Below, in pieces: positions 1 to 7,472 of a DNA stretch of 13,578 bases. The notes under the pieces are model-generated. The model was not told the DNA's origin. It was given only the letters and a program-made list of their open reading frames with translations, and did not search any database. The DNA lies in the NCBI GenBank assembly GCA_013001365.1, contig JABDMQ010000239.1:1-13578 (forward strand), given 5' to 3'. The stretch's first letter is position 1. The number at the start of each line of letters is the position of its first letter. Source of the DNA: Flavobacteriaceae bacterium (lineage in GTDB: Bacteria > Bacteroidota > Bacteroidia > Flavobacteriales > Flavobacteriaceae). The position numbers and the translations under genes were made by a program.

Positions 1-1193
1 CCAAAGAAGGAACGGTTTTCAAGATTCCACTCAATGACTCTGAGTCTTTTGGTGATAATTCATTTATTCATTTCTTGAGCCCAGAGGAAAAATTGGCTCG
101 ATTAACTGGAGAAACTAGAGAGCTTAGGGAAATTACAGGTGTTGAACTTAATTTTGATCTTGACATTACCCAAGATGCCTTGGTAGAAATCGTTATTGAC
201 AAGAATTCTGGGAGTTCTATCAGAGGTCGAGGAGAGGGTAACCTTCTTGTAGAGATCAACACGAATGGAAAATTCAATATGTACGGCGATATCGCAGTAT
301 TCGAGGGAGTCTACAATTTTATATACGGTGGTCTGGTCCAGAAAGAATTTATTGTACAGCCAGGAGGAACATTATCTTGGGATGGTGAACCACTGCAGGC
401 GCAAGTTGATCTTGTGGCATTGTATCTAACCCAAGCAAATCCATCTGTACTCCTTGATACGCCCATTAACAGAAGTATCCCCGTAGAGGTCGGAATTAAT
501 CTTACAGGTGTACTCGAAAAACCAGATCCAATTTTCGACATTAAATTCCCAAATGTAAGCTCAGCCATTAAATCTGAGCTCGAATATAGGCTAGATGATA
601 ATGAAAGCAGGGAATTTCAAGCCCTATCTGTTGTTACGACAGGTGCTTTTATGAGTGACCTTAGATTAAATCAGGAAGCTCTTTACGGTACCTTATCCGA
701 GCGAGCATCAAGCCTGATCAATAGTATATTTTCCGATAGTGATAGTAAATTCCAGGTGGGATTGGATTACAAGCTAGGAGAGAACAATCCAGAGTATCAA
801 ACAGATGATAGGTTAGGGGTTACCTTATCAACGAAATTATCAGACCGAGTATTAATCAATGGTAAGGTAGGTGTGCCAATCGGTGGCGTTAGTGAAACGG
901 TAATCGCCGGTGATGTGCAAATAGATTTTCTTTTGAATGAGGAAGGAAGCCTGACAATGAAGATGTTCAATCGAGAGAATAGCATTCGTAATTTTGGAGA
1001 AGAAATTGGCTATACACAAGGATTAGGAATCGCATATAATGTGGACTTCGACACATTTAAGGAACTTATAGAGAAGGTTTTCAAAGGTAAAAAGGAGAAA
1101 GAGCCTCAAATTGAAGAAATTACAACTGAGGAAACAGCTCCGAAACTTCCAAGCTTCATGACCTTCAAGAATAAATCTACGGGAAACAATTAA
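1..1193 (+). CDS. tamB: TamB-family translocation/assembly module protein, C-terminal part (5' end outside window)
   Basis: This is the last 396 residues of a large envelope protein; the reading frame is open from base 3 back to the window edge, so the TTG at 75 is not the real start. The sequence has the look of the TamB C-terminal (DUF490) domain: a long run of beta-strands with a 'GVYNFIYGG..QKEFIVQPGGTL.WDG' block near bases 305-385, the part that normally forms the end of the hydrophobic beta-groove at the outer membrane. A later stretch (about 750-1060) of alternating polar/hydrophobic strands ends the domain, followed by a charged K/E-rich tail. TamB spans the periplasm and, with a BamA-like partner (TamA, or the lipoprotein TamL in Bacteroidota), helps outer-membrane protein assembly and phospholipid transport. 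Full-length bacteroidotal members are usually well over 1000 residues. The family call is by remembered motif, not by a search. Confidence 0.85.
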   Translation, partial: KEGTVFKIPLNDSESFGDNSFIHFLSPEEKLARLTGETRELREITGVELNFDLDITQDALVEIVIDKNSGSSIRGRGEGNLLVEINTNGKFNMYGDIAVFEGVYNFIYGGLVQKEFIVQPGGTLSWDGEPLQAQVDLVALYLTQANPSVLLDTPINRSIPVEVGINLTGVLEKPDPIFDIKFPNVSSAIKSELEYRLDDNESREFQALSVVTTGAFMSDLRLNQEALYGTLSERASSLINSIFSDSDSKFQVGLDYKLGENNPEYQTDDRLGVTLSTKLSDRVLINGKVGVPIGGVSETVIAGDVQIDFLLNEEGSLTMKMFNRENSIRNFGEEIGYTQGLGIAYNVDFDTFKELIEKVFKGKKEKEPQIEEITTEETAPKLPSFMTFKNKSTGNN

Positions 1194-1203
1194 TTTCCTA
1201 GCG

Positions 1204-1241
1204 GAATCATTGCTTTTTAATTGGCTTTATTCTAATGATTC
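1204..1241. repeat. 8-bp perfect inverted repeat downstream of tamB
   Basis: GAATCATT (1204-1211) and AATGATTC (1234-1241) are perfect reverse complements with a 22-base spacer. The stem is A/T-rich and no T-run follows the right arm, so it is not a convincing intrinsic terminator. It may be a weak transcript-end structure for tamB or a protein-binding site in front of pfkA. Confidence 0.35.
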
Positions 1242-1247
1242 AATTCG

Positions 1248-1257
1248 AAAACGTTTT
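1248..1257. promoter_or_regulatory. Palindrome AAAACGTTTT, possible operator upstream of pfkA
   Basis: A perfect 10-base palindrome with a central CG lies 73 bases before the pfkA start and 26 bases upstream of a -7-like box. Operators of LacI-family repressors share an AACGTT core, so this could be a binding site controlling the glycolytic operon. The symmetry does not extend beyond 10 bases (G at 1247 faces A at 1258), and no regulator gene is in the window, so the function is inferred. Confidence 0.3.
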
Positions 1258-1283
1258 AGTAGAAATATGACTATTGCAATATT

Positions 1284-1291
1284 TAACTTTG
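1284..1291 (+). promoter_or_regulatory. Candidate Bacteroidota -7 promoter element for pfkA operon
   Basis: TAACTTTG is an exact match to TAnnTTTG, the -7 box used by the primary sigma factor of Bacteroidota, and sits 39 bases before the pfkA ATG. No TTTG -33 box is found at the usual spacing of about 19 bases, which lowers confidence. Confidence 0.45.
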
Positions 1292-1330
1292 TAATCTTTA
1301 GTATTTTTACACTTCTATTCGCACGTCATT

Positions 1331-2317
1331 ATGGCTACAAGAATCAATAAAATCGGGGTTATGACCTCAGGAGGAGATTCCCCTGGAATGAACGCTGCAA
1401 TTAGGTCTGTGGCAAGGACCTGTGCTTACTATGATATTGAGTGCGCAGGTATCTATAGAGGATATGAAGGAATGATCGAGGGAGACTTCATGGACTTGAC
1501 AGCTAGAGGTGTAAAAGGCATAATCAATAAAGGAGGAACAATACTTAAATCTGCACGGTCTAAAGAATTCAGAACTGCAGAAGGCAGGAAGAAAGCATAT
1601 GAAGCGCTTAAAGCAGCCAATATTGATGGCCTCGTTGTAGTTGGAGGAGATGGTACATTCACGGGAGCACTTATATTCAATCAAGAGCATAACTTCCCAG
1701 TCATGGGTATTCCAGGAACAATAGATAACGATATTTTCGGAACCTCTCATACATTAGGCTATGACACCGCTTTGAATACAGTTGTAGAGGTCATTGATAA
1801 AATTCGTGATACGGCAAGTTCTCATAATCGTCTATTCTTTATCGAGGTAATGGGCCGTGATGCTGGCCATATTGCTCTCAATACAGGAGTTGGAGCAGGA
1901 GCTGAGGAAATTCTAATACCAGAAGAGAATCTAGGTTTGGAAAGACTGGTCGATTCATTAAGACGAAGCAAGAAATCCGGTAAATCTTCAAGTATCGTTG
2001 TTGTTGCAGAAGGTGATAAAATAGGAAAGAGTGTATTTGAACTTAAGGACTATGTTGATGAGCATATGACGGAATATGAAGTTCGTGTCTCTGTACTTGG
2101 CCATATGCAACGTGGTGGAAACCCTTCGTGTTTTGATCGTGTTTTGGCAAGCCGAATGGGTGTAAAGGCCGTAGAAAGCCTACTTGATGGAAAATCTAAT
2201 TATATGGTTGGATTAATGGATGATAAGATCAAGCTTACACCTCTAGAAAACGCAATAAAAGGACAATCAAAAATAAACAAGGAATTAATACGTGTATCAG
2301 ATATAATGAGCACATAA
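1331..2317 (+). CDS. pfkA: ATP-dependent 6-phosphofructokinase
   Basis: PfkA phosphorylates fructose 6-phosphate to fructose 1,6-bisphosphate, the committing step of glycolysis, in the cytoplasm. The 328-residue product has the usual length of the bacterial group. Visible motifs are the ATP loop SGGDSPGMNAAIR (residues 13-25), GGDGT (105-109), the catalytic PGTIDND (128-134, with Asp132 as the likely base) and MGRDAGH (174-180) for substrate binding. Gly108 in GGDGT and Gly129 before TIDND indicate ATP rather than pyrophosphate as donor, because PPi enzymes normally carry GGDD and KTIDND. The ATG at 1331 gives the expected N-terminus. It is the first gene of a likely operon with gapA (16-base gap) and a sugar kinase. 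Allosteric behaviour cannot be judged from the sequence. Confidence 0.97.
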   Translation: MATRINKIGVMTSGGDSPGMNAAIRSVARTCAYYDIECAGIYRGYEGMIEGDFMDLTARGVKGIINKGGTILKSARSKEFRTAEGRKKAYEALKAANIDGLVVVGGDGTFTGALIFNQEHNFPVMGIPGTIDNDIFGTSHTLGYDTALNTVVEVIDKIRDTASSHNRLFFIEVMGRDAGHIALNTGVGAGAEEILIPEENLGLERLVDSLRRSKKSGKSSSIVVVAEGDKIGKSVFELKDYVDEHMTEYEVRVSVLGHMQRGGNPSCFDRVLASRMGVKAVESLLDGKSNYMVGLMDDKIKLTPLENAIKGQSKINKELIRVSDIMST

Positions 2318-2333
2318 CAAGAAAATTAATATA

Positions 2334-3335
2334 ATGGCAAATTTAAAAATTGGAATAAACGGATTTGGAAGAATAGGTAGAATAGTATTCAGGGCAACTG
2401 TGAAAAGAGATGACGTGGATGTTGTCGCAATAAACGACTTACTTGATGTAGACCATTTAGCATATTTATTGGAGTACGATTCTGTACATGGTCGCTTCGA
2501 TGGAAACATCCAGGTCAAAGATGGAAATTTAGTTGTAGATGGCAAAACAATTAGAGTGACTGCAGAACGTGATCCGAAGACTCTTAAATGGGATGAAGTA
2601 GGAGTAGATGTTGTTGCTGAATGTACTGGAATTTTCACCACGCTTGAAACAGCAGACTATCATATACAAGCAGGAGCAAAGAAAGTTGTTATTTCCGCTC
2701 CAAGTAAAGACGTACCAATGTTCGTAATGGGTGTGAACCATCATGAAGTCAAGGCTTCAGATAATATAGTTTCTAACGCTTCATGTACTACGAACTGTCT
2801 GGCACCTGTTGCTAAGGTACTAGATGACAATTTTGGAATCGAAGAGGCCTTGATGACAACCATTCATGCTGCAACCTCGACCCAATATACCGTAGATGCG
2901 CCATCCAAGAAGAATTATCGCTTAGGTCGATCGGCTCTCAATAACATTATTCCTTCAACCACTGGCGCAGCAAAAGCTGTTGGTAAGGTTATTCCAAAGC
3001 TTGATGGTAAGCTTACTGGTATGGCATTCAGGGTTCCAACTGTAGATGTTTCGGTAGTAGACCTTACTGTTAGGACTAAGCAAGAGACATCCTATGAAGA
3101 AATCAAGAAGGCATTCCAGAATGCCGCTAATGGAGAAATGAAAGGTGTTTTAGGATATACAAATGAGGCTGTTGTCTCACAGGATTTCGTTAGTGATGCA
3201 AGGACTAGCATTTTTGATGCTGGTGCAGGAATCGAACTTAATTCTAAGTTCTTTAAATTAGTGGCATGGTACGATAATGAATTTGGGTACTCTAATAAGT
3301 TAGTGGATCTTGCACAGCATGTAAATTCACTTTAA
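2334..3335 (+). CDS. gapA: Type I glyceraldehyde-3-phosphate dehydrogenase
   Basis: The enzyme oxidises glyceraldehyde 3-phosphate to 1,3-bisphosphoglycerate with NAD+ and phosphate in glycolysis. The 333 residues start with the Rossmann motif GINGFGRIGR (7-16). The catalytic block SNASCTTNC puts the nucleophilic cysteine at position 151, with the partner His178 in MTTIHAATSTQ. Asp35 in AINDL matches the residue that selects NAD over NADP in glycolytic enzymes. The C-terminal WYDNEFGYSNK signature is present. The overall pattern resembles E. coli GapA more than the NADP-linked GapB type, so a catabolic role is likely. It follows pfkA by 16 bases and precedes a sugar kinase gene by 16 bases, which suggests one transcript for upper and lower glycolytic steps. 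Confidence 0.97.
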   Translation: MANLKIGINGFGRIGRIVFRATVKRDDVDVVAINDLLDVDHLAYLLEYDSVHGRFDGNIQVKDGNLVVDGKTIRVTAERDPKTLKWDEVGVDVVAECTGIFTTLETADYHIQAGAKKVVISAPSKDVPMFVMGVNHHEVKASDNIVSNASCTTNCLAPVAKVLDDNFGIEEALMTTIHAATSTQYTVDAPSKKNYRLGRSALNNIIPSTTGAAKAVGKVIPKLDGKLTGMAFRVPTVDVSVVDLTVRTKQETSYEEIKKAFQNAANGEMKGVLGYTNEAVVSQDFVSDARTSIFDAGAGIELNSKFFKLVAWYDNEFGYSNKLVDLAQHVNSL

Positions 3336-3351
3336 TCTTTAACTCACACAT

Positions 3352-4227
3352 ATGATCCTTATTGTTGATAGTGGTTCTACCAAATCAGATTGGATTGCCG
3401 TTGATGAAAATGGTGACCAATTATTGGAAAAGATTCGCACAAAAGGCCTGAATCCTGCTATTCTCTCAGAAAAGAAGCTCTTCAGGACAATAAGGAAAAG
3501 CAATTTATTACTAGAGAACAGTGATAAAGTGACCCACATATTTTTCTATGGGGCAGGATGTGGTACTGAAAGGCCGAGACTCTTACTGTATTCTGTCCTT
3601 CTGGAAATATTCCCAAATGCACATATAGAAGTGAATGAAGACACCATGGCTGCAGTACGTGGAACAGTGGACCACGATGATCAAGCGGCTATAGTCTGTA
3701 TACTAGGAACTGGTTCAAACTGTAGTTATTTTGACGGTAAGAACCTCTTTCAACGTGTTACTTCTTTAGGTTATTCTTTGATGGATGACGCGAGCGGGAA
3801 TTATTATGGCAGACAGTTGATACGAGACTATTATTTCAAGCACATGCCTGAAGACATTAGGGTGTCGTTTGCGGATAAGTACAATATGGATTCTGATTAT
3901 ATAAAATTCAATCTATACAAACAACCTAAACCAAACGCTTATCTGGCCAATTTTGCTGAATTCATGTTCCTTAATAAGGATTCTGAATACATCAAAGAAC
4001 TTATAAAGACAGGTGTTAGATTATTTACCAGGAATTATATCATGCAATTCAAAGATGTTGTTGATAATGTTCCTGTTCATTTTGCAGGCAGCATAGCTTT
4101 TTTTGCAGAAGATGAAATTAGAACAGTTGCAAAAGAAGAAGGTTTTACTATAGGTAATTTTGTACGAAGGCCAATAGACAAACTAGTAGATTACCATATC
4201 CGAAATCTCAAGAAAACAATGAATTAA
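3352..4227 (+). CDS. BadF/BadG/NAGK-type sugar kinase, probably N-acetylglucosamine (or MurNAc) kinase
   Basis: A 291-residue protein of the ASKHA fold. Visible are the phosphate-1 loop DSGSTKSDW (6-14), a VNEDTMAAVRG segment with the likely catalytic Asp97, the phosphate-2 loop GTGSN (119-123), a MDDASG segment (144-149) in the place where relatives have GDEGSG, and a GSIAFF adenosine loop near residue 247. This is the BadF/BadG/BcrA/BcrD ATPase family, whose sugar kinases phosphorylate GlcNAc and, in MurK, both GlcNAc and MurNAc. No cysteines typical of the 2-hydroxyacyl-CoA dehydratase activators are placed to hold a cluster, so a sugar kinase is favoured. It lies 16 bases after gapA, fitting a role in feeding amino sugars to glycolysis. 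The precise substrate is unknown. Its stop is only 3 bases from that of the convergent ridA. Confidence 0.82.
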   Translation: MILIVDSGSTKSDWIAVDENGDQLLEKIRTKGLNPAILSEKKLFRTIRKSNLLLENSDKVTHIFFYGAGCGTERPRLLLYSVLLEIFPNAHIEVNEDTMAAVRGTVDHDDQAAIVCILGTGSNCSYFDGKNLFQRVTSLGYSLMDDASGNYYGRQLIRDYYFKHMPEDIRVSFADKYNMDSDYIKFNLYKQPKPNAYLANFAEFMFLNKDSEYIKELIKTGVRLFTRNYIMQFKDVVDNVPVHFAGSIAFFAEDEIRTVAKEEGFTIGNFVRRPIDKLVDYHIRNLKKTMN

Positions 4228-4253
4228 GTATTATTTTACGGCAATCATACTTA
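4225..4253. repeat. 7-bp inverted repeat spanning the convergent stop codons
   Basis: TAAGTAT (4225-4231) and ATACTTA (4247-4253) are perfect reverse complements with a 15-base spacer, covering the ends of both the sugar kinase gene and ridA. The stem is A/T-rich and lacks a following T-run on either strand, so a terminator function is doubtful. Confidence 0.3.
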
Positions 4254-4611
4254 TTTCTACATTGACATTTCTAGGCAACTTGGCTACTTGAACCGTTTCC
4301 CTTGCAGGTGCTGTAGCTTCATTAAGATAACTACCATAAACCTCATTTACTTGATTGAAATTATTCATATCACTTAGGAAAATTGTTGTTTTTACAACAT
4401 TCTCGAATGTCATGTTCGCTGCTTCAAGTACAGCTTTTAAATTGGCCATGACCTGATGGGTTTCTGAAGGAATGTCATCTAAAACCAATTCCATGGTTTC
4501 TGGATTGAAAGCCACTTGCCCAGACATATATAGCGTATCTTTAAAAAGAACAGCTTGATTATATGGACCTATTGGTGCAGGAGCATTATTAGTTGTAATT
4601 ATTTGTTTCAT
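4231..4611 (-). CDS. ridA: RidA family 2-iminobutanoate/2-iminopropanoate deaminase
   Basis: RidA hydrolyses reactive enamine/imine products of PLP enzymes such as threonine dehydratase, preventing damage to other PLP enzymes in the cytoplasm. The 126-residue length is exactly that of the YjgF/YER057c/UK114 family. Conserved features are the N-terminal APAPIGPYNQA (10-20) with Tyr17, the YMSGQ strand (28-32), the PARETV block (102-107) whose Arg104 binds the substrate carboxylate, and Glu119 in VEISMIA. These are the residues expected of the active RidA subgroup rather than the inactive Rid subfamilies. The gene follows lptD by 12 bases on the same strand and is probably co-transcribed, though no functional link between the two is evident. 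Confidence 0.95.
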   Translation of the reverse strand: MKQIITTNNAPAPIGPYNQAVLFKDTLYMSGQVAFNPETMELVLDDIPSETHQVMANLKAVLEAANMTFENVVKTTIFLSDMNNFNQVNEVYGSYLNEATAPARETVQVAKLPRNVNVEISMIAVK

Positions 4612-4623
4612 AAGAGTTTTCTT

Positions 4624-7335
4624 TTAAAGTTGTCTGTCCGGTTGACGTCGTTGATCATATTTTATATCGCTTAGTACCCCCGATTTGATACCGATGAAAA
4701 AATACCAAGTCGTATTGTTCCTGGCTTGGCCTGAAGGAATATTATACGAGAAATTCATTCTCCAGCTTAAAAGGTCCCTTTCTAACCTTAATTGGGTAGG
4801 AGTAACTCCTTTATTCTTTAAATCCCATCCAGATGAAAGCCCGACTGACCAACGAGGAGACAATTCAATATTACTACTGAACATCAAGGAATGCGAAGAA
4901 ATTTCGTTTTCCCGCCTAGAATTAGAATATGTTGTAGAATAAGCCAATCTTACATTCCAAGGTATCTTATAATTATACAATTGAGTTGGTTTTTCTTCTT
5001 TATCGTCATCATCCTCATCGTCATTAAAGCGACTGTCTGCAAAATCTTGGGCCTTTCCAAAAAGATCATCAGCACGCCCACCGCTTCTAATGGATTCTTG
5101 TTGACTTCGAGAATCCTGCCTAGTATCGCCTGAAAAACTCTCATTGTCAAACGAATAATTCATAGTTACATTGGCTCCGGTAAGCCTGAAAAGACTTCCA
5201 CCATTATTTATGTTGAACTCATCAATTCTACGGTTGTTATTGTCCAATGCATAGGGATCCAATGTAGCATTGAAGTTAATGCTCATTTTACCATTAAGAA
5301 GCTGTGTGCCACCATTAACTTGCATCGGGCTCCATCTTAATGAATCGGCAGCAAAATTATAGGCAGAAGAGAAATTCAAGTTATTGAAAATTGTTATTTT
5401 TCTTGGTTCTGTTTCTGTAGAGTCCTTGGCTTTTACTTTAGCTTCGATGTTGTTACCTACAGAAATGCCCATGGTACTCGAATACCGGTCGCTTGGTGTC
5501 CCGAATAAAGATCCCTCGAATTTCGTGAATTGTTCTTCACGAGTCGTTCCATCAGCATCAATGACCTCATAAGTATCGTAGAACTGATCGAAGGCTGGAT
5601 TTATGTTATAACTAATAGATGGCCTGATCACATGACGAATGGCTTGAATTTTCTTGTCTTTTCCAAAATCGAACATTCCATAAAGTGTCGTTCCCAAACT
5701 CGTCGAGAAATTATAGGTCCTAAATGCTTCAAATCCTTTTTTTGACTCCGTAACGACTTCGTTTTCTGTAGAGTCATAGAAACGATCTATAGTATTAAAA
5801 ACCCAAGTCTCTTGAAAATTAGTTCCTGCAGTAAGACTTAAGTATTTTAATACCTTGAAATTAGTACTAATTGGCACCGAATGCTGAAATCCGGAAATTG
5901 CATTATCGAACATTTCCTTGGTGAAAAAATCTTCTTCTGTTGTATTTATACGATTTTCTCCTCTAAGATTGTACTGTAAATTAATGTTTTGTAAGATTCC
6001 TTTTTTACTACCCGTTTTGGGAGCAAAAGGAAACATTCTACTTACACTACCTTGTAATGTAGGCAACGTCATATTGATTTCGTCAGTATTGGAATTCTGT
6101 GTGTGAGTTGCAGTTAAGCTCATATTAACCTGTGGCTCGCCGCGGAAGGTCTTTGAATACGATATAGAAGAAGAAAGGGTATTGTTGTATCTGTTCTGAA
6201 CGTTCAATTGGTTGATCGATTGCTGGTAGTATTGACTACTCCCAAGATTTACCGCAGCAGAGAACCTAGAATTAGGATTGGACTTGGTGTCCTGAGCATG
6301 GGACCAGCGTATGTTGTAAATTGACGATTCGGAGAAATCCGGGAATCCACGTTCACTGTTCAAGTTCTTTTCATAACGCAGACTCAAATTACCCCTGAAT
6401 TTATATCGCACCGCATAATTGGTTTCACTTCGAAGTGCATAACTTCCATTAGTATAATAATCACCTAGTACAGCAAGGTCAAAATAATCACTTATAGCAA
6501 AATAATACCCCCCGTTCTGCAGGAAATATCCTCTATTGTTCTGTTCTCCAAATGAAGGGAGGATTACTCCAGAAGTTTGTTTTTCTGTTAGTGGAAAAAA
6601 TGCAAACGGCAGTCCGATAGGCGTAGGTACATCTGCAATGACCATATTGGTAAGTCCAGTAACGATCTTCTTCTTAGGTACAAATTTGATCTTTCGTGCC
6701 TGAAAATAATACTCTGGATCCTCAAGATTATCAGATGTCGTAAACCGCCCTCCTGACATAAAAACCACAGAATCATTCTCCTTCTTTGTAATATCACCGA
6801 TTATATTAAATCCACTCTGTTCTGTACGCGAATTAAAGACCAAGGCCTTCTCTGTATCGAAATTGAATCGGATTGAGTCTGGTTCAACAACTTGGGTCCC
6901 TTGTTTGAATATGGGTAATTGAGAAAAATTACCTAAAGAATCTTTGATTCTCCCCGCATAAACCTCATTCTTATTGTAATCTATAACAATGATACCAGCA
7001 TTTATCTGCATATCTTCATATATGATCTGAGCCTCGTTATAGAGATAGATCTTTTCTTCTTTCTGGTTAATTGTAACATAATCCGTTGCTTTGTAGTCGA
7101 CCTTGCCTGTCAAGAATTCCTGTTCCGGAATGACCGAATCCTGCTTAACAGTATCTTGTACTTTCTCATTAATAGGAAGTTCAGCAACTTTTACCATAGG
7201 AACAGCAATAGTGTCTTTTACTTGATCGGGTGGAACGGTTAGACCAGTTTTAGGGATGTCTTGAGCGTAGCCAAAAGTGTTCATAAACACTGTAAAACTT
7301 AGAACAAAAAGTAATTGTGTGGTATCTGTTCGCAA
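4624..7335 (-). CDS. lptD: LptD-like LPS assembly outer-membrane protein (OstA family)
   Basis: LptD forms the outer-membrane barrel that inserts lipopolysaccharide on the cell surface. With a TTG start at 7335 the product is 903 residues, beginning with a signal peptide (hydrophobic LLFVLSFTVF, ending GYAQ). The frame is open further, with ATGs at 7425 and 7458, but those give more than 50 residues before the signal core. Residues about 60-250 look like the OstA-type jellyroll (repeated short strands such as 'KIYLYNEAQIIYEDMQINA'). SGVILPSFGEQNNRG starting at residue 255 is the counterpart of the LptD barrel entry motif, and the rest is strand-rich. There is a hydrophilic insert with an Asp/Glu run near residues 732-787. 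The protein has no cysteine at all, unlike E. coli LptD. ridA follows by 12 bases, and an amidase gene is divergent. The family is confident; the start is not. Confidence 0.87.
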   Translation of the reverse strand: MRTDTTQLLFVLSFTVFMNTFGYAQDIPKTGLTVPPDQVKDTIAVPMVKVAELPINEKVQDTVKQDSVIPEQEFLTGKVDYKATDYVTINQKEEKIYLYNEAQIIYEDMQINAGIIVIDYNKNEVYAGRIKDSLGNFSQLPIFKQGTQVVEPDSIRFNFDTEKALVFNSRTEQSGFNIIGDITKKENDSVVFMSGGRFTTSDNLEDPEYYFQARKIKFVPKKKIVTGLTNMVIADVPTPIGLPFAFFPLTEKQTSGVILPSFGEQNNRGYFLQNGGYYFAISDYFDLAVLGDYYTNGSYALRSETNYAVRYKFRGNLSLRYEKNLNSERGFPDFSESSIYNIRWSHAQDTKSNPNSRFSAAVNLGSSQYYQQSINQLNVQNRYNNTLSSSISYSKTFRGEPQVNMSLTATHTQNSNTDEINMTLPTLQGSVSRMFPFAPKTGSKKGILQNINLQYNLRGENRINTTEEDFFTKEMFDNAISGFQHSVPISTNFKVLKYLSLTAGTNFQETWVFNTIDRFYDSTENEVVTESKKGFEAFRTYNFSTSLGTTLYGMFDFGKDKKIQAIRHVIRPSISYNINPAFDQFYDTYEVIDADGTTREEQFTKFEGSLFGTPSDRYSSTMGISVGNNIEAKVKAKDSTETEPRKITIFNNLNFSSAYNFAADSLRWSPMQVNGGTQLLNGKMSINFNATLDPYALDNNNRRIDEFNINNGGSLFRLTGANVTMNYSFDNESFSGDTRQDSRSQQESIRSGGRADDLFGKAQDFADSRFNDDEDDDDKEEKPTQLYNYKIPWNVRLAYSTTYSNSRRENEISSHSLMFSSNIELSPRWSVGLSSGWDLKNKGVTPTQLRLERDLLSWRMNFSYNIPSGQARNNTTWYFFIGIKSGVLSDIKYDQRRQPDRQL

Positions 7336-7373
7336 CGCTTTTAAATGTATTTTTGTAAAAGTATGGCTCGGTT

Positions 7374-7404
7374 TTTGAATTCCCAAAATTACATAGATTT
7401 TTTG
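7374..7404 (+). promoter_or_regulatory. Candidate promoter for the amidase gene
   Basis: TTTG at 7374-7377 and ATTTTTTG at 7397-7404 are separated by 19 bases, the spacing expected for Bacteroidota -33 and -7 boxes, but the TA of the -7 box is replaced by AT. It lies 68 bases before the ATG at 7473. A competing exact -7 match, TATTTTTG, is at 7348-7355 without a -33 partner. Confidence 0.25.
7384..7391 (-). promoter_or_regulatory. Candidate -7 promoter element for lptD-ridA
   Basis: On the minus strand this reads TAATTTTG, an exact TAnnTTTG match. A weak TTG (minus strand of 7416-7418) lies upstream with a long 24-base spacing. If used, transcription would begin near 7377, which excludes the ATG starts at 7425 and 7458 and favours the TTG at 7335. 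Confidence 0.35.
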
Positions 7405-7472
7405 TGAACGAATGACAATTCGCATAAAAAGGAAATTTGAAAATAAACCATAACCCAAGCCGTTTTAATACT

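Noticed and set aside
75..77. TTG as start of a 372-residue protein
   Set aside because: The frame is open upstream to the window edge with protein-like codons, and the product is the C-terminal part of a much larger TamB protein.
1367..1750. Open frame of 127 codons on the minus strand within pfkA
   Set aside because: It lies wholly inside a clear, motif-complete pfkA and its translation shows no family features.
3336..3351. Terminator or promoter between gapA and the sugar kinase gene
   Set aside because: The 16-base gap has no stem-loop or TAnnTTTG box; co-transcription is the simpler reading.
4685..5133. Plus-strand open frames opposite the 3' part of lptD
   Set aside because: They overlap a continuous lptD frame and have no recognisable domain or start context.
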